Source: Rhodobacteraceae bacterium Araon29 (GTDB lineage: Bacteria > Pseudomonadota > Alphaproteobacteria > Rhodobacterales > Rhodobacteraceae). From it: a stretch of DNA of 64,000 nucleotides. The stretch's first letter is position 1. Each line of letters begins with the position of its first letter. Below the pieces are notes generated by a model. It was not told the DNA's origin. It searched no databases and saw nothing but the letters and a program-made list of their open reading frames with translations. The stretch lies in contig CP046865.1 in assembly GCA_039640505.1 (NCBI GenBank), positions 1,479,501 through 1,543,500 on the forward strand. Direction: 5' to 3'. A program made the translations under genes and the position numbers. This document shows, piece after piece, positions 24,909 to 35,000 of the stretch.

Positions 24909-25134
24909 CACCACTCAGCGAAATGGTTTTGAAGCCTTTGATTGTGCCCCAGCTTTGCGGCTGCAAGCTCATGAGGCGTTGGTAAAGCTTCAATTCGATA
25001 ATATGAACCGTCGGTTGGACAAAATTGAAGTTCTGATCGAAAGGCTCGAAAAAAGATTGTGGCTGACCATGTATGGCGTCGTTGCTGTTATCTTGGCGCA
25101 GGCGCTTCAGCAAATTCTGCCAAGCCTGACTTAA
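24901..25134 (+). CDS. Gene transfer agent gp3.5-like small membrane protein
   Basis: The 77-residue product overlaps the portal gene by 8 bases. Residues 25-51 form a charged helix (LVKLQFDNMNRRLDKIEVLI then ERLEKRLW) that could be a short coiled coil, and residues 52-72 a hydrophobic segment (LTMYGVVAVILAQALQQILP). A small gene of this build between portal and protease is a known feature of RcGTA-type clusters; its role is unknown. Confidence 0.7.
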   Translation: MHNTTQRNGFEAFDCAPALRLQAHEALVKLQFDNMNRRLDKIEVLIERLEKRLWLTMYGVVAVILAQALQQILPSLT

Positions 25135-25152
25135 TCCACTTTCGAAAGGTAA

Positions 25153-25746
25153 ATGATGACTGATCAAATGAATTTGGAGCATAAATTTTGCGCCGTCGAA
25201 ACGTGCCTAACCTTATCAGGAGATACGGAGATTGAGGGCTATGCAAGCCTTTTTGGAACCCCAGATCGCAATGGTGACATTGTACAAAAAGGGGCTTATG
25301 AAAAATCTCTTGCGGCCTTGTCGGCCAATGGGCGGCGGGTGAAAATGCTCTGGCAACATGATCCAGCTCAGCCAATTGGTATTTGGGAAGAAGTACGTGA
25401 AGATGCCCGCGGGCTTTATGTCAAAGGTCGGTTGCTCGACAATGTTTGCAAGGCGCGTGAGGCGGCCTGTTTGGTTGAAGCCGGCGCCATTGATGGGCTT
25501 TCCATTGGATATCTAACAAAACGCGCTGGAACGAGCGAACAGGGCCAAAGGCTCTTAAGTGAATTGGAATTATGGGAAGTATCGTTGGTGACATTCCCGA
25601 TGCTGTCTAGCGCAAGGGTCGCGGCCAAAGCAGATTTATATTTTTCTGACCGTGCCGTCGTGAAGCTAGCTGATATTTTTCAATCGGCAACTCAGGAAAT
25701 GACGCTTTCTACGCCTCATTCAATTAACAGCAGGACTTCATTATGA
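25153..25746 (+). CDS. Gene transfer agent prohead protease (g4)
   Basis: The 197-residue protein is an HK97-family prohead protease: VEGYASLFG-type start (EIEGYASLFGTPDRNGDIV), KMLWQHDPAQPIG with the catalytic His, and IDGLSIGYLTKRA with the catalytic Ser. It trims the N-terminus of the capsid protein during head maturation. AAAGG precedes the tandem ATGs at 25153/25156. The stop overlaps the capsid gene by 4 bases. Confidence 0.93.
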   Translation: MMTDQMNLEHKFCAVETCLTLSGDTEIEGYASLFGTPDRNGDIVQKGAYEKSLAALSANGRRVKMLWQHDPAQPIGIWEEVREDARGLYVKGRLLDNVCKAREAACLVEAGAIDGLSIGYLTKRAGTSEQGQRLLSELELWEVSLVTFPMLSSARVAAKADLYFSDRAVVKLADIFQSATQEMTLSTPHSINSRTSL

Positions 25747-26930
25747 CCCAACCCGACTTACCAACTAAAACCTCGAATGATCCACAGGCAGTGGATCTGC
25801 TTACGGCTGCGGCGCATGATTTTTTTGAAACGTCGAACAGTGTTTTAGCCGCCATTCAAACCAAACTTCAAAAACAGGAAAAGCAACTTGCCATGCTCGA
25901 TCGAAATCAAATCTCCCGTCCTATATTAGCACATCATGATATGCCTGATGCGCCACATAAAAAAGCTTTTAATACCTATTTGCGGTCCGGTGAGGACGGC
26001 GATTTACGCGGCCTGGACATTGAAACCAAGGGTCTTTCCAGCGCAGTCAATAGTGATGGGGGATATCTCGTTGATCCCCAAACTGCAAATGCGATCAATT
26101 CAAGTCTTTCTGGAGCGGCTTCGGTGCGTGCGATTGCAAGTGTTGTCACTGTCGAGGCAAGCTCTTACGATGTGCTGATCGATCACACAGATGTTGGCGC
26201 CGGCTGGAGCGATGAAAATAGTACGCCCAATGAAAGTGATAGCCCTCAAATTGATCGCATCACGATCCCTCTTCATGAATTAAACGCGCTTCCAAAGGCC
26301 TCTCAAAGACTGCTTGATGATAGTGCCTTTGATATTGAGGGTTGGCTAGCGACCCGAATTTCTGACAAATTCACCCGCGCCGAAGGGGCAGCTTTTGTGT
26401 CTGGTAATGGTATTGACAAGCCCAAAGGCTTTTTGACCTATGACACCGTTTCGGTCGGAGCTGAAGAATGGGGAAAGCTTGGTCACGTGATCACAGGCGC
26501 AAGTGGTGATTTCGCCGAAGCAAACCCTGCAGATGCGCTGGTTGATCTGGTCTATGCTCTTGGTGCACATTACCGCGCTAACGCCAGTTTTGTGATGAAT
26601 TCCAAAACCGCGGGCCGTGTACGCAAACTCAAAGATAATGACGGGCGGTTTTTATGGTCTGATGGCCTGGCCTCGGCAGAGCCAGCGCGTTTGCTTGGAT
26701 ATCAAGTTCTGGTTTCTGAAGATATGCCAGACATTGCCGATTGGGCTCCAGCCATTGCTTTTGGTGACTTTAAGGCCGGTTATACGATTGCTGAACGCCC
26801 AGATTTACGCGTGTTGCGTGATCCATTCAGTGCAAAGCCTCATGTGCTTTTCTATGCCACAAAGCGGGTTGGTGGGGATGTTAGCGATTTTGCAGCCATT
26901 AAGCTTTTGAAATTCGCCGCTCAAATTTAA
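25743..26930 (+). CDS. Gene transfer agent major capsid protein (g5)
   Basis: The 395-residue HK97-fold capsid protein has an N-terminal scaffold-like helix region (residues 1-100, with coiled-coil potential around FFETSNSVLAAIQTKLQKQE) that the g4 protease should remove, then GLSSAVNSDGGYLVDPQTANAI, GWSDENSTPNESDSPQIDRI and the C-terminal GDFKAGYTIAERPDLRVLRD. It forms the small oblate head characteristic of GTAs. A strong hairpin follows the stop, before g6. Confidence 0.95.
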   Translation: MTQPDLPTKTSNDPQAVDLLTAAAHDFFETSNSVLAAIQTKLQKQEKQLAMLDRNQISRPILAHHDMPDAPHKKAFNTYLRSGEDGDLRGLDIETKGLSSAVNSDGGYLVDPQTANAINSSLSGAASVRAIASVVTVEASSYDVLIDHTDVGAGWSDENSTPNESDSPQIDRITIPLHELNALPKASQRLLDDSAFDIEGWLATRISDKFTRAEGAAFVSGNGIDKPKGFLTYDTVSVGAEEWGKLGHVITGASGDFAEANPADALVDLVYALGAHYRANASFVMNSKTAGRVRKLKDNDGRFLWSDGLASAEPARLLGYQVLVSEDMPDIADWAPAIAFGDFKAGYTIAERPDLRVLRDPFSAKPHVLFYATKRVGGDVSDFAAIKLLKFAAQI

Positions 26931-26970
26931 GTCAGCGGCGAAATAGGCGGTGCTCTCAGTGCATCGCCTT

Positions 26971-27038
26971 GGGCGCGCGCCGGATAATGGCGAGTTGGCC
27001 GGTTTCCTCCGTCTATGCAACGCGCTTGGCGCGCGCCC
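26971..27038 (+). promoter_or_regulatory. Long-stem hairpin after the major capsid gene
   Basis: GGGCGCGCGCC at 26971 is a perfect 11-base reverse complement of GGCGCGCGCCC at 27028, with 46 bases between them. It fills the 143-base gap between capsid and g6 and has no T-run, so partial termination or 3'-end protection of a capsid-rich mRNA is more likely than full termination. Confidence 0.55.
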
Positions 27039-27073
27039 GTTCGCATCAATGAGATGACAAAGAAAGAAAACAA

Positions 27074-27667
27074 ATGATTTTGTCTGAAACACACCCAATT
27101 CCATCAGAAAATTTGCCGGTTGAGGCCTTGAAAGCCCATTTGCGAATGGGGACAGGGTTTGCTGAAGACACGCTGCAAGAACCAGTTCTTTTTAGTTTTT
27201 TGCGCGCCGCTGTCACGGCAATAGAATCTAGGATCAGTCAAATATTACTGCAGCGAGAGTTTCTTTGGGAAACCCCGTCACAAGTGATTATCGGTGATGG
27301 GTTGAGATTTCCCATTCGTCCAGTGCGTTCAATTGTGAAAATAATCGCTATGGACAAAGCAGGTATGTCCTCCGTTTTGCCGCCGGAAGCTTATCAATTT
27401 AGTTATCAGGGAGATCGGCAAATATTGCAGTGCGCACCAGCCGATAGGGGTGCGGCTGTTACATTGTTAATCACAATGCAGGTTGGAATTCATAGCGAGC
27501 TAAACTCGATTCCAGCAGATTTGCTTCAAGCTGTCATGCTGTTGGCTGCCCACTTTTATGAATATAGGGAAGAGACAAATTTAAAAGGCGGCTGCATGCC
27601 CTTTGGTGTTTTAAGCCTTATTGAACGCTATCGGCCATGCCGCATTTATGCTGGGCAAATGTCATGA
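27074..27667 (+). CDS. Gene transfer agent head-tail connector (g6)
   Basis: The 197-residue protein is the GTA adaptor of the phage_gp6-like/TIGR02215 type: LKAHLRMGTGFAEDTLQEPVL (helical), AVTAIESRISQILLQREFLW, then RFPIRPVRSIVKI and LLQAVMLLAAHFYEYREETN. It binds below the portal. Sequence and position agree with RcGTA g6. AAAGAAAG only weakly resembles a ribosome site. Stop and g7 start overlap as ATGA. Confidence 0.88.
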   Translation: MILSETHPIPSENLPVEALKAHLRMGTGFAEDTLQEPVLFSFLRAAVTAIESRISQILLQREFLWETPSQVIIGDGLRFPIRPVRSIVKIIAMDKAGMSSVLPPEAYQFSYQGDRQILQCAPADRGAAVTLLITMQVGIHSELNSIPADLLQAVMLLAAHFYEYREETNLKGGCMPFGVLSLIERYRPCRIYAGQMS

Positions 27668-28008
27668 ACTTTGCCGCACCAAAGTTATCTCGTTTACTAA
27701 CGCTTGAAACACCGATCACCCGGCCTGATGGAGCAGGGGGCTATTCCAACTCATGGACTGTTTTAGGTCATTTTTGGGCTGCAGTGGATGTGGCATCAGG
27801 CAGGGCCACGTCGGGTGAAACATCCCCTATTACGCGTGTCAGCTACAACATAATTGTACGTGCCAGTCCGGACGGTTCAGCAAGCCGGCCGCGCGCTGGA
27901 CAGCGATTTCGCGAAGCTCAGCGCCGATATCAAATAAAGACCGTCAAACAGGTCGATGGGCGCGCGCACTATCTTAGCTGCTTTGCGACCGAGGAGCTTG
28001 CATTATGA
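27664..28008 (+). CDS. Gene transfer agent head-tail joining protein (g7)
   Basis: The 114-residue protein is a phage head-tail joining/stopper protein: RLLTLETPITRPDGAGGYSN, then FWAAVDVASGRATSGE and RPRAGQRFREAQRRYQIKTV, a SPP1-gp16-like beta barrel. I start it at the ATG overlapping the g6 stop. It follows g6 and precedes g8 in the fixed GTA order. Confidence 0.85.
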   Translation: MNFAAPKLSRLLTLETPITRPDGAGGYSNSWTVLGHFWAAVDVASGRATSGETSPITRVSYNIIVRASPDGSASRPRAGQRFREAQRRYQIKTVKQVDGRAHYLSCFATEELAL

Positions 28009-28415
28009 GCTTTGCGAACTCTGCAGCATTGCAATCCGCGATTTATACTCAGTTGTCGGAAGATTCTGAGGTTTTGGATCTGGTGGGGGGGCATATTTAT
28101 GATGCGATGCCATCGGGTGATTTGCCCGAGTTGTTTATAAGTCTCGGCGCCGAAGTGATGCATGACAAATCCGATGTGACTGGGATTGGTACAGATCATG
28201 ATTTGACACTTTCGGTGATCACGACCAAGGCCGGGTTTCTACCAGCAAAGGTATTAGCTTCTGCTGTGGGACAAGCTCTTCTTGGCACTTTGCCAGATCT
28301 AGAGCAGGGCAGAATAGTCTTTTTTAACTTTATCCGAGCTACAGCGCGGCGCGATACCGATAGTCAAACACGTCGGATTGACATGCTATTTCGCGCGCGG
28401 CTCGCTGATGTTTAA
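28005..28415 (+). CDS. Gene transfer agent tail terminator (DUF3168, g8)
   Basis: The 136-residue protein matches DUF3168 phage proteins: ALQSAIYTQLSEDSEVLDLV, GGHIYDAMPSGDLPELFISL, DLTLSVITTKAG and RRIDMLFRARL. Members cap the tail tube at the head end. Overlaps g7 by 4 bases. Confidence 0.87.
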   Translation: MSFANSAALQSAIYTQLSEDSEVLDLVGGHIYDAMPSGDLPELFISLGAEVMHDKSDVTGIGTDHDLTLSVITTKAGFLPAKVLASAVGQALLGTLPDLEQGRIVFFNFIRATARRDTDSQTRRIDMLFRARLADV

Positions 28416-28439
28416 AATTCAACAAAATGGAGAACCCCA

Positions 28440-28853
28440 ATGGGCGCACAAAACGGTAAAGACTTTTTAATCAAAGTGGATATGAGCGGTGCGGGTCAAT
28501 TTGTCACTTTGGCGGGTTTGCGAGCCTCTCGGCTAAGCTTTAATGCCGAAAGTGTCGATGTAACGACCTTAGACAGCCAAGGAGGCTGGAGAGAGCTTTT
28601 GGCTGGAGCAGGGGTGCGAAGTGCCTCAATCTCAGGTTCTGGGATTTTCAAAGATGAAAGCACGGATGAACGTGCTCGGCAGATATTTTTTGATGGGAAA
28701 ACCCCAGATTTTCAAGTGATAATCCCTGATTTCGGAACCATTCAAGGGCCGTTTCAAGTGACTGCTCTTGAATACGGCGGTAGCCATAATGGCGAAGCCA
28801 CTTATGAAATTTCACTGGCCTCTGCCGGTGAGCTGCAATTCACCGTGCTGTAA
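28440..28853 (+). CDS. Gene transfer agent major tail protein (g9)
   Basis: The 137-residue protein is a TP901-1-type major tail tube subunit: MGAQNGKDFLIKVD, LRASRLSFNAESVDVTTLDS, GWRELLAGAGVRSASISGSG and FQVTALEYGGSHNGEATYEI. It stacks into the tail tube. It starts 24 bases after g8 behind AAAATGGAG. Confidence 0.93.
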   Translation: MGAQNGKDFLIKVDMSGAGQFVTLAGLRASRLSFNAESVDVTTLDSQGGWRELLAGAGVRSASISGSGIFKDESTDERARQIFFDGKTPDFQVIIPDFGTIQGPFQVTALEYGGSHNGEATYEISLASAGELQFTVL

Positions 28854-29182
28854 TGGTGGGCAATCCATATCGCGGTGAAGTGAGCCTTGTAATGAATGGG
28901 CGAACCCATAGCTTGCGGCTGACCCTCGGCGCGCTTGCAGAATTAGAAACAGCGCTTAAAGCCGACAGTTTGATCGAACTGGTTCAGCGATTTGAAAACG
29001 CCACGTTCAGCAGCCGTGATATTATTGCTCTTTTGATTGCTGGTTTAAGAGGAGGCGGTTGGGAAGGAGACACTAAAGAGTTGCAGAACGCTGACATCAA
29101 AGGAGGTCCGCAAACTGCAGCGCAGGTTGCCGCCTTGCTTTTGCATCGCGCTTTTGGGGCGCAAAACTCGGACATTTCGTGA
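28853..29182 (+). CDS. Gene transfer agent family protein (tail assembly chaperone, g10)
   Basis: The 109-residue protein has the GTA family signature NPYRGEVSLVMNGRTHSLRL, TLGALAELETALKADSLIEL and DIIALLIAGLRGGGWEG. It is the first of two tail-assembly-chaperone-like genes. Its ATG overlaps the last base of the g9 stop (TAATG). Confidence 0.85.
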   Translation: MVGNPYRGEVSLVMNGRTHSLRLTLGALAELETALKADSLIELVQRFENATFSSRDIIALLIAGLRGGGWEGDTKELQNADIKGGPQTAAQVAALLLHRAFGAQNSDIS

Positions 29183-29397
29183 GCAATTCCTTTGACTGGC
29201 CCGCATTAATGCGCTTGGGGATGTGTAATTTAAGGCTCAAACCTGACGAATTTTGGCGGCTGAGCCCTCTAGAGCTGAACATGATGCTGGGCCAGTCTGA
29301 CATAAGTACGTCGCTTGACCGTTCAGGTTTGGCCGCCCTTGAAAAACGCTTCCCTGATATTGGAACTGGACCGTCAGAAGGACTAAAAGATGACTGA
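29179..29397 (+). CDS. Gene transfer agent tail assembly chaperone (g10.1)
   Basis: The 72-residue protein matches the rcc01693-type chaperone: SFDWPALMRLGMCNLRLKPD, then EFWRLSPLELNMMLG. The start is a GTG overlapping the g10 stop, a normal translationally coupled arrangement for phage chaperone pairs made by coupling or frameshifting. The stop overlaps g11 by 8 bases. Confidence 0.8.
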   Translation: MSNSFDWPALMRLGMCNLRLKPDEFWRLSPLELNMMLGQSDISTSLDRSGLAALEKRFPDIGTGPSEGLKDD

Positions 29398-30055
29398 AAG
29401 CCAAAGCTATAGCGAATTGCAAGACCAACTGGATGCCGTGGACGCAGCGCTTGGGGCAACCACATCAATGGCGGATGATTTTAACACCGAGCTGCGCAAA
29501 ACCACCCAAGGCCTTGATGCAGCAAAGCGCAGTTCGCAGGCGTTGCAAAGCTCTTTGGATGGCGGTTTACGCAAGGCAATTGATGGGGTGATTTTAGACG
29601 GAGAAGGCTTAAGCAATGCATTAAAGCATGTGGGCACTGCTTTGGCCAATACAGCTTATAATACTGCTCTAAAGCCGATAACCGGACACTTAGCTGGCCT
29701 AATGACCCAAGGTGTCGAAAGCATCTTTGGCTCTGCCTGGCCGTTTGCAAAAGGGGAAGGTTTTACCAGCGGACGCGTCATGCCGTTTGCCCAAGGCGGG
29801 GTGGTTGGTCAGCCAACGCTGTTTCCCATGCGCGGCGGTGTAGGATTGATGGGCGAAGCCGGGCCTGAGGCGATATTGCCGCTCGCGCGCGGTAGAGACG
29901 GAAAGCTGGGTGTGCGTGGGGATACAGGTAGCAGTGCGCCAGCACATGTAGTGATCAATATCACCACACCAGATGTGGAAGGGTTTCGCCGCTCTCAAAC
30001 GCAAATTGCTGCACAGGTGCGGCGCGCCTTGGGCAGCGCAGACCGCAATCGTTAA
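29390..30055 (+). CDS. Gene transfer agent tape-measure protein (g11)
   Basis: The 221-residue protein is short for a tape measure, as expected for the short-tailed GTA: residues 5-60 form a coiled coil (QSYSELQDQLDAVDAALGAT), residues 100-110 are hydrophobic, and the tail carries GGVVGQPTLFPM, GLMGEAGPEAILPLARG, the C-terminal motif of phage tape-measure proteins. Its helical length sets tail length, so the particle should have a tail near the RcGTA size. Confidence 0.88.
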   Translation: MTESQSYSELQDQLDAVDAALGATTSMADDFNTELRKTTQGLDAAKRSSQALQSSLDGGLRKAIDGVILDGEGLSNALKHVGTALANTAYNTALKPITGHLAGLMTQGVESIFGSAWPFAKGEGFTSGRVMPFAQGGVVGQPTLFPMRGGVGLMGEAGPEAILPLARGRDGKLGVRGDTGSSAPAHVVINITTPDVEGFRRSQTQIAAQVRRALGSADRNR

Positions 30056-30070
30056 TTGAAGGGACCGTGA

Positions 30071-30703
30071 ATGTCATTTCATGAAATCCAATTTCCAGCG
30101 TCTATTAGCTTCGGTTCTGTCGGGGGGCCTGAGCGCCGTACAGACATAGTTTCACTCAGCAGCGGCTTTGAAGAACGCAATACCCCCTGGGCGCATTCTC
30201 GGCGGCACTACGATGCCGGTATCGGGATGCGCTCATTGGATGATATCACAACTTTGATATCCTTTTTCGAAGCCCGCCACGGGCAAATGTTTGGTTTTCG
30301 ATGGAAAGACTGGTCCGATTACAAATCTTGTTTGCCTTCAAGCGTTGTCGGTTACGAGGATCAGGTGATTGGCATCGGTGATGGTTTCAAAAGTGATTGG
30401 AGCTTGTTGAAAACCTATTCTTCGGGCGGGCATAGCTATCAGCGACCGATTGTCAAACCAGTCGCAGGGTCAATCAAGGTTGGCATTCAAGGCGAGCAAC
30501 AATTTGAGCAAGTTCACTTTGATGCCGATCACAGCACGGGGATATTACAATTTAAAATGCCCCCAGCCTCGGGGCTGCAAATAACAGCAGGTTTTGAGTT
30601 CGATGTCCCAGTACGCTTTGATACCGACCGAATTCAAACCAGTGTTGCAAGTTTTAAGGCCGGTACTGTACCGAGCATACCGGTTATTGAGGTGCGGCTG
30701 TGA
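30071..30703 (+). CDS. Gene transfer agent distal tail protein (DUF2460, g12)
   Basis: The 210-residue protein is DUF2460/TIGR02217: FHEIQFPASISFGSVGGPER, GFEERNTPWAHSRRHYDAG, DITTLISFFEARHGQMFGFR and TKAGTVPSIPVIEVRL-type end (SFKAGTVPSIPVIEVRL). It forms the hexameric distal tail ring. It starts 15 bases after g11. Confidence 0.92.
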   Translation: MSFHEIQFPASISFGSVGGPERRTDIVSLSSGFEERNTPWAHSRRHYDAGIGMRSLDDITTLISFFEARHGQMFGFRWKDWSDYKSCLPSSVVGYEDQVIGIGDGFKSDWSLLKTYSSGGHSYQRPIVKPVAGSIKVGIQGEQQFEQVHFDADHSTGILQFKMPPASGLQITAGFEFDVPVRFDTDRIQTSVASFKAGTVPSIPVIEVRL

Positions 30704-31581
30704 AACAAAACGCTCTCTCAAATGCGCTTAGATCACCAAATAAAACTCTTTGTCATGCTTGGGCCATTACCAGAGGAGATGGAACTGTCTTGGGGTTTAC
30801 TGACCACGATTTAGAACTGTCCTTTGATGGGGTTTCATTCAAACCAAGTGGTGGCTTTTCAGCAGCAGCTTTACAGCAAACCACAGGGCTGGCGATTGAT
30901 AACTCTGAGGTCTTGGGTGCTATTTCAGATGATATGATCCAAAATGAAGAGATAGAGGCCGGACTTTTTGATGAAGCGACGGTGAAAGTTTGGTTGGTAA
31001 ACTGGAGCGATCCAGTTCAACGCCAACTGGAATTCTCTGGATTTATCGGAGAAATTCAGCGTAAAGGCAGTCTTTTTCAAGCTGAGTTGCGCGGCTTAAG
31101 TTCAGCTTTGAACCGGCCTGTCGGGCATGTGTATCAGGCCCCTTGTACAGCGGTGCTTGGCGATAAAGCCTGTCGGTTTGATTTTCAAACAGCAGGATTT
31201 CATCATATTTGCGAAATTGAAAAAGTGGAAAATAACCGGATTTTGCGCTTTGCTGACCTGAGTATTTTTGAACCTGGTTGGTTTATCAAAGGAAAAGTTG
31301 TTGTCATTTCAGGTGCTGCCAAAGGGCAACTGCTGTTGATCAAAAGTGATGCCTTTGAAGGTCAAAACCGTATTATAGAGCTATGGGAAACTGTCCGTTC
31401 AACCTTACAAACAGGCGACAAAGTAAAGCTCTTTGCCGGATGCGACAAAGATTTTAAAACCTGCCGATTGAAATTCAACAATGCGGTGAATTTTCGCGGA
31501 TTTCCGGACATTCCACCTGAGGATTGGATCGCTATACACCCAAGCCAAACCACCACGCGTTCAGGAGGAAGTCGGCGATGA
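30700..31581 (+). CDS. Gene transfer agent hub protein (DUF2163, g13)
   Basis: The 293-residue protein is DUF2163/TIGR02218: CHAWAITRGDGTVLGFTDHD, LELSFDGVSFKPSGGFSA, QQTTGLAIDNSEVLGA, and a C-terminal half with cysteines typical of the iron-sulfur-binding hub (APCTAVLGDKACRF, AGCDKDFKTCRLKFNN, then NFRGFPDIP). RcGTA hub structures show a cluster held by such cysteines. Start overlaps g12 by 4 bases. Confidence 0.92.
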   Translation: MKQNALSNALRSPNKTLCHAWAITRGDGTVLGFTDHDLELSFDGVSFKPSGGFSAAALQQTTGLAIDNSEVLGAISDDMIQNEEIEAGLFDEATVKVWLVNWSDPVQRQLEFSGFIGEIQRKGSLFQAELRGLSSALNRPVGHVYQAPCTAVLGDKACRFDFQTAGFHHICEIEKVENNRILRFADLSIFEPGWFIKGKVVVISGAAKGQLLLIKSDAFEGQNRIIELWETVRSTLQTGDKVKLFAGCDKDFKTCRLKFNNAVNFRGFPDIPPEDWIAIHPSQTTTRSGGSRR

Positions 31582-32021
31582 CATTGCGGCAAATAATTGA
31601 AGTATCTGCACGTGGCTGGATTGGAACACCTTGGCATCACCGGGCCTCATGCCGTGGGGCGGGCGCCGATTGCCTTGGGCTTATCCGGGGCGTGTGGCGG
31701 GATGTGATAGGCCCTGAGCCTGAGCTTTTACCTGCCTATAGTGATGATTGGAGCAAGCTGCGACACCGCTGGGGTATCCGCAATCGTTTGGCTTCGCATT
31801 TTACCCCTCTTGCTGTCTCGATGGCGCGGCCAGGAGACGTAATTTTGCTATGTATATCGCCTAGAAGTGGGGCAGAACATTTGGCGATTCTGGCGCAGAG
31901 AGGGGATGTTTTGACACTAATTCACAGCTATCAAAAGCACGGTGTGATTGAGCAAACCTATACGCCATCATGGCGGCGTAGGGCTATGGAAGGATTTTGT
32001 TTTCCTGAAAGGTTGAGCTAA
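31578..32021 (+). CDS. Gene transfer agent NlpC/P60 peptidase (g14)
   Basis: The 147-residue protein is a NlpC/P60 cysteine peptidase: GWIGTPWHHRASCRGAGADC with the nucleophile Cys in GADCLGL, and the catalytic His in SGAEHLAIL. It probably opens peptidoglycan during DNA delivery. The ATG at 31578 overlaps the g13 stop (ATGA); an upstream in-frame ATG would only add residues inside g13. Confidence 0.92.
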   Translation: MTLRQIIEVSARGWIGTPWHHRASCRGAGADCLGLIRGVWRDVIGPEPELLPAYSDDWSKLRHRWGIRNRLASHFTPLAVSMARPGDVILLCISPRSGAEHLAILAQRGDVLTLIHSYQKHGVIEQTYTPSWRRRAMEGFCFPERLS

Positions 32022-35000
32022 TGGCAACGGTTGTATTTTCCGCTCTTGGGGCTGGCTTGGGAAGTTCTTTAAGCAGCACTTTTTTAGGACTTTCAATGAC
32101 TGCTGTTGGACGCTTTGCGGGGGCGGCGGTCGGCCGAGTTGTCGATGCTCAACTGATGGGGCAGGGATCTGAACCGGTTGAGGTTGGGCGGTTGGATCGT
32201 CTGCGATTTACGCAAGTTGGAGAAGGACAACCAATCGCACAGGTTTATGGCCGCACACGGATTGGTGGGCAGCTTATTTGGGCCTCTCAGTTTGAAGAGG
32301 CCATAAATCCAACAGGTGGTTCTAGTTCAAGCAAAATAGAGCCAGGCGTCGCAGAAAAAAAATCCTATTCTTATTCTGTTAGTCTTGCCATTGGCCTGTG
32401 CCATGGGGAAATCACCCACGTGTCCCGGGTCTGGGCGGATGGGGTTGAATTGGGGTTATCAGACATAAACATGCGGGTGCACACCGGCAGTGAAACTCAG
32501 TTGCCAGATCTCAAAATTGAAGCAGTCGAAGGCACTGGTAAAGCGCCCGCTTATCGCGGCATCGCCTATGTCGTGATAGAGGATTTGCTGCTTTCCCAAT
32601 TTGGTAACCGAGTGCCGCAGTTTAATTTTGAAGTGTGCCGTCCAGCACAAAGCCAAATTGGTTTAGATCCAGAAGTCGCAGAGCTTGTGCAAGCGGTGAC
32701 GGTCATGCCGGGTACTGGGGAATATGCGCTGGCCACAACCAAAGTCAGCTATGATTATGGCCAGGGACAGTCCAGAACCGCAAATGTAAATTCACCCGCA
32801 GGGGTGGCGGATATAACCGCTTCTCTCACCATGCTCTCCAATGAATTGCCCAAATGCGGGGCCGCTTCTTTGGTGGTCAGCTGGTTTGGGGGTGATTTAC
32901 GCTGCGCAGAATGTCAATTGCGCCCCAAAGTCGAACAGCACAAGACCGAAGGGGCAGAAATGGCTTGGCAAGTTGCCGGGCTAGATCGTGCAAAAGCTGA
33001 GCAAGTCTTGATGAGTGCCGATGGCCGCCCGATTTATGGCGGTACGCCCTCGGATGCCGGCGTTATCGAAGCGATCAAAGCGCTAAAGGCGGCAGGTCAG
33101 GATGTGATGTTTTATCCGTTTATCTTGATGGATCAAGCTGCAGGTAATGAATTGCCAGACCCTTACAGCGATACTTTGGGTCAGCTGGCGCTTCCATGGC
33201 GGGGGCGGATCACCCTATCAAAAGCGCCTTCAGTTTTGGCAAGTCCGGATCAAAGCTCAGTGGCTGCTAATGAGGTAAAACAGTTTTTTGGGCAGGCCAA
33301 GGCCAGCGATTTTTCAATCGTTAATAACGAAGTGCGCTACGACGGCCCCGATGAGTGGAGCTATAAAAGGATGGTTCTGCATTACGCGTTTCTGTGTCAG
33401 GCCGCCGGGGGGGTATCCGCCTTTTGTATCGGCTCAGAAATGCGCGGCCTTATGCAAATTCGCGGTGCTGATAATACCTTTGTTGCGGTTCAAGAAATGC
33501 GCAAGCTAGCAGCGGATGTAAGCGCCGTTTTGGGGCCTAAAACAAAGCTTGGCTATGCGGCTGACTGGAGTGAATATTCCGGCTATCAGCCTTTGGATGG
33601 GTCAGGCGATAAATTCTTTCATCTCGACCATCTTTGGGCGGACCGCAATATAGATTTCATTGGAATTGACAATTACATGCCTCTGTCTGATTGGCAGGAT
33701 GGAGACACCCACCGCGATGCAAATTGGGGCTCAATCTATAATATTGATTATCTTAAGGCGAATATAGAAGGCGGAGAGGGCTATGATTGGTATTATCAAA
33801 CCGATGCCGCACGCAAGGCACAAAGCCGAAAACCGATTACTGATGATACCGATGCAGAGCCATGGATATGGCGCTATAAGGATATTCGCAATTGGTGGTC
33901 CAATCCACACCACGATCGTCATTCTGGTGTACGTCAGGCGGTGGCCACTGATTGGGTGCCCATGTCAAAACCCATTTGGTTCACCGAAATTGGGTGTGCT
34001 GCCTTGGATAAGGCCACAAACCAGCCAAATAAATTTCTAGATCCCAAATCATCAGAGTCCGATTTTCCATATTTTTCAAACGGCCAGCGTGATGAATATA
34101 TTCAGATGCAATATTTGCGGGCTCTGACAACCTATTGGGCTGACCCCGTAAAAAATCCTGTCTCACCGCTGTATCACGCCCCTATGATTGATATGACACG
34201 GGCCTTTGTTTGGGCGTGGGATGCGCGGCCTTACCCATGGTTTCCCCGCGCTGATGATCTATGGAGTGATGGGGCGAATTATGCGCGTGGGCATTGGATA
34301 AATGGCCGTGTTTCAGGAGCGTCTCTGGCATCTGTTGTGGCTGAAATTTGTGAAAAGTCAGGGTTTTCGCATTATGATGTCTCTCAGTTGCACGGCTATT
34401 TGCGCGGCTATCATCTCACGCAGGTCACTACCGCCCGCAGTTTACTGCAACCTCTTGCGCAGCGCTATGGGTTTGATGCCGTTGACGATTGTGGGCGTTT
34501 GAAATTTCTCCCACGCAATGCTGGCGTTGTGCATGACGTGCCGCCCTCGCATCTGGTCGACAGCTCAGAACTGGCGTCGTTGGTCGAAACCACGCGTGAT
34601 AGCACACCCGATTTAACCGGCCGCGTGCAGATGACCTTTGCCGAGGCAGATGGTCACTATCAAGTGCGAAGCGCAGAGGTGATCTTGGCAAGTGATCAAA
34701 CCCATGCCGTGACCAATCACCAAACATCTTTGGTAATGACGCCGCAGGAAGCGCGCCAAACCCTTGAGCGATGGCTGATAGAAACGCGGGTTGCGCGGGA
34801 CAGCATACGGTTTGGATTGCCACTATCAAAACGCAGCATTGGCCCCGGGGATCGGGTGAGGATGACGGTCAATGATGCACAGGGGATCTATCGGGTAGAT
34901 CATGCAGAATTAGGGCAGTTTCAGCTGATTACAGCTACTCGGATTGAACCAAGCGTTTATCAGCCCTCGCCCTACAGTGATGCCTCTGTAAGCTTGAAAC

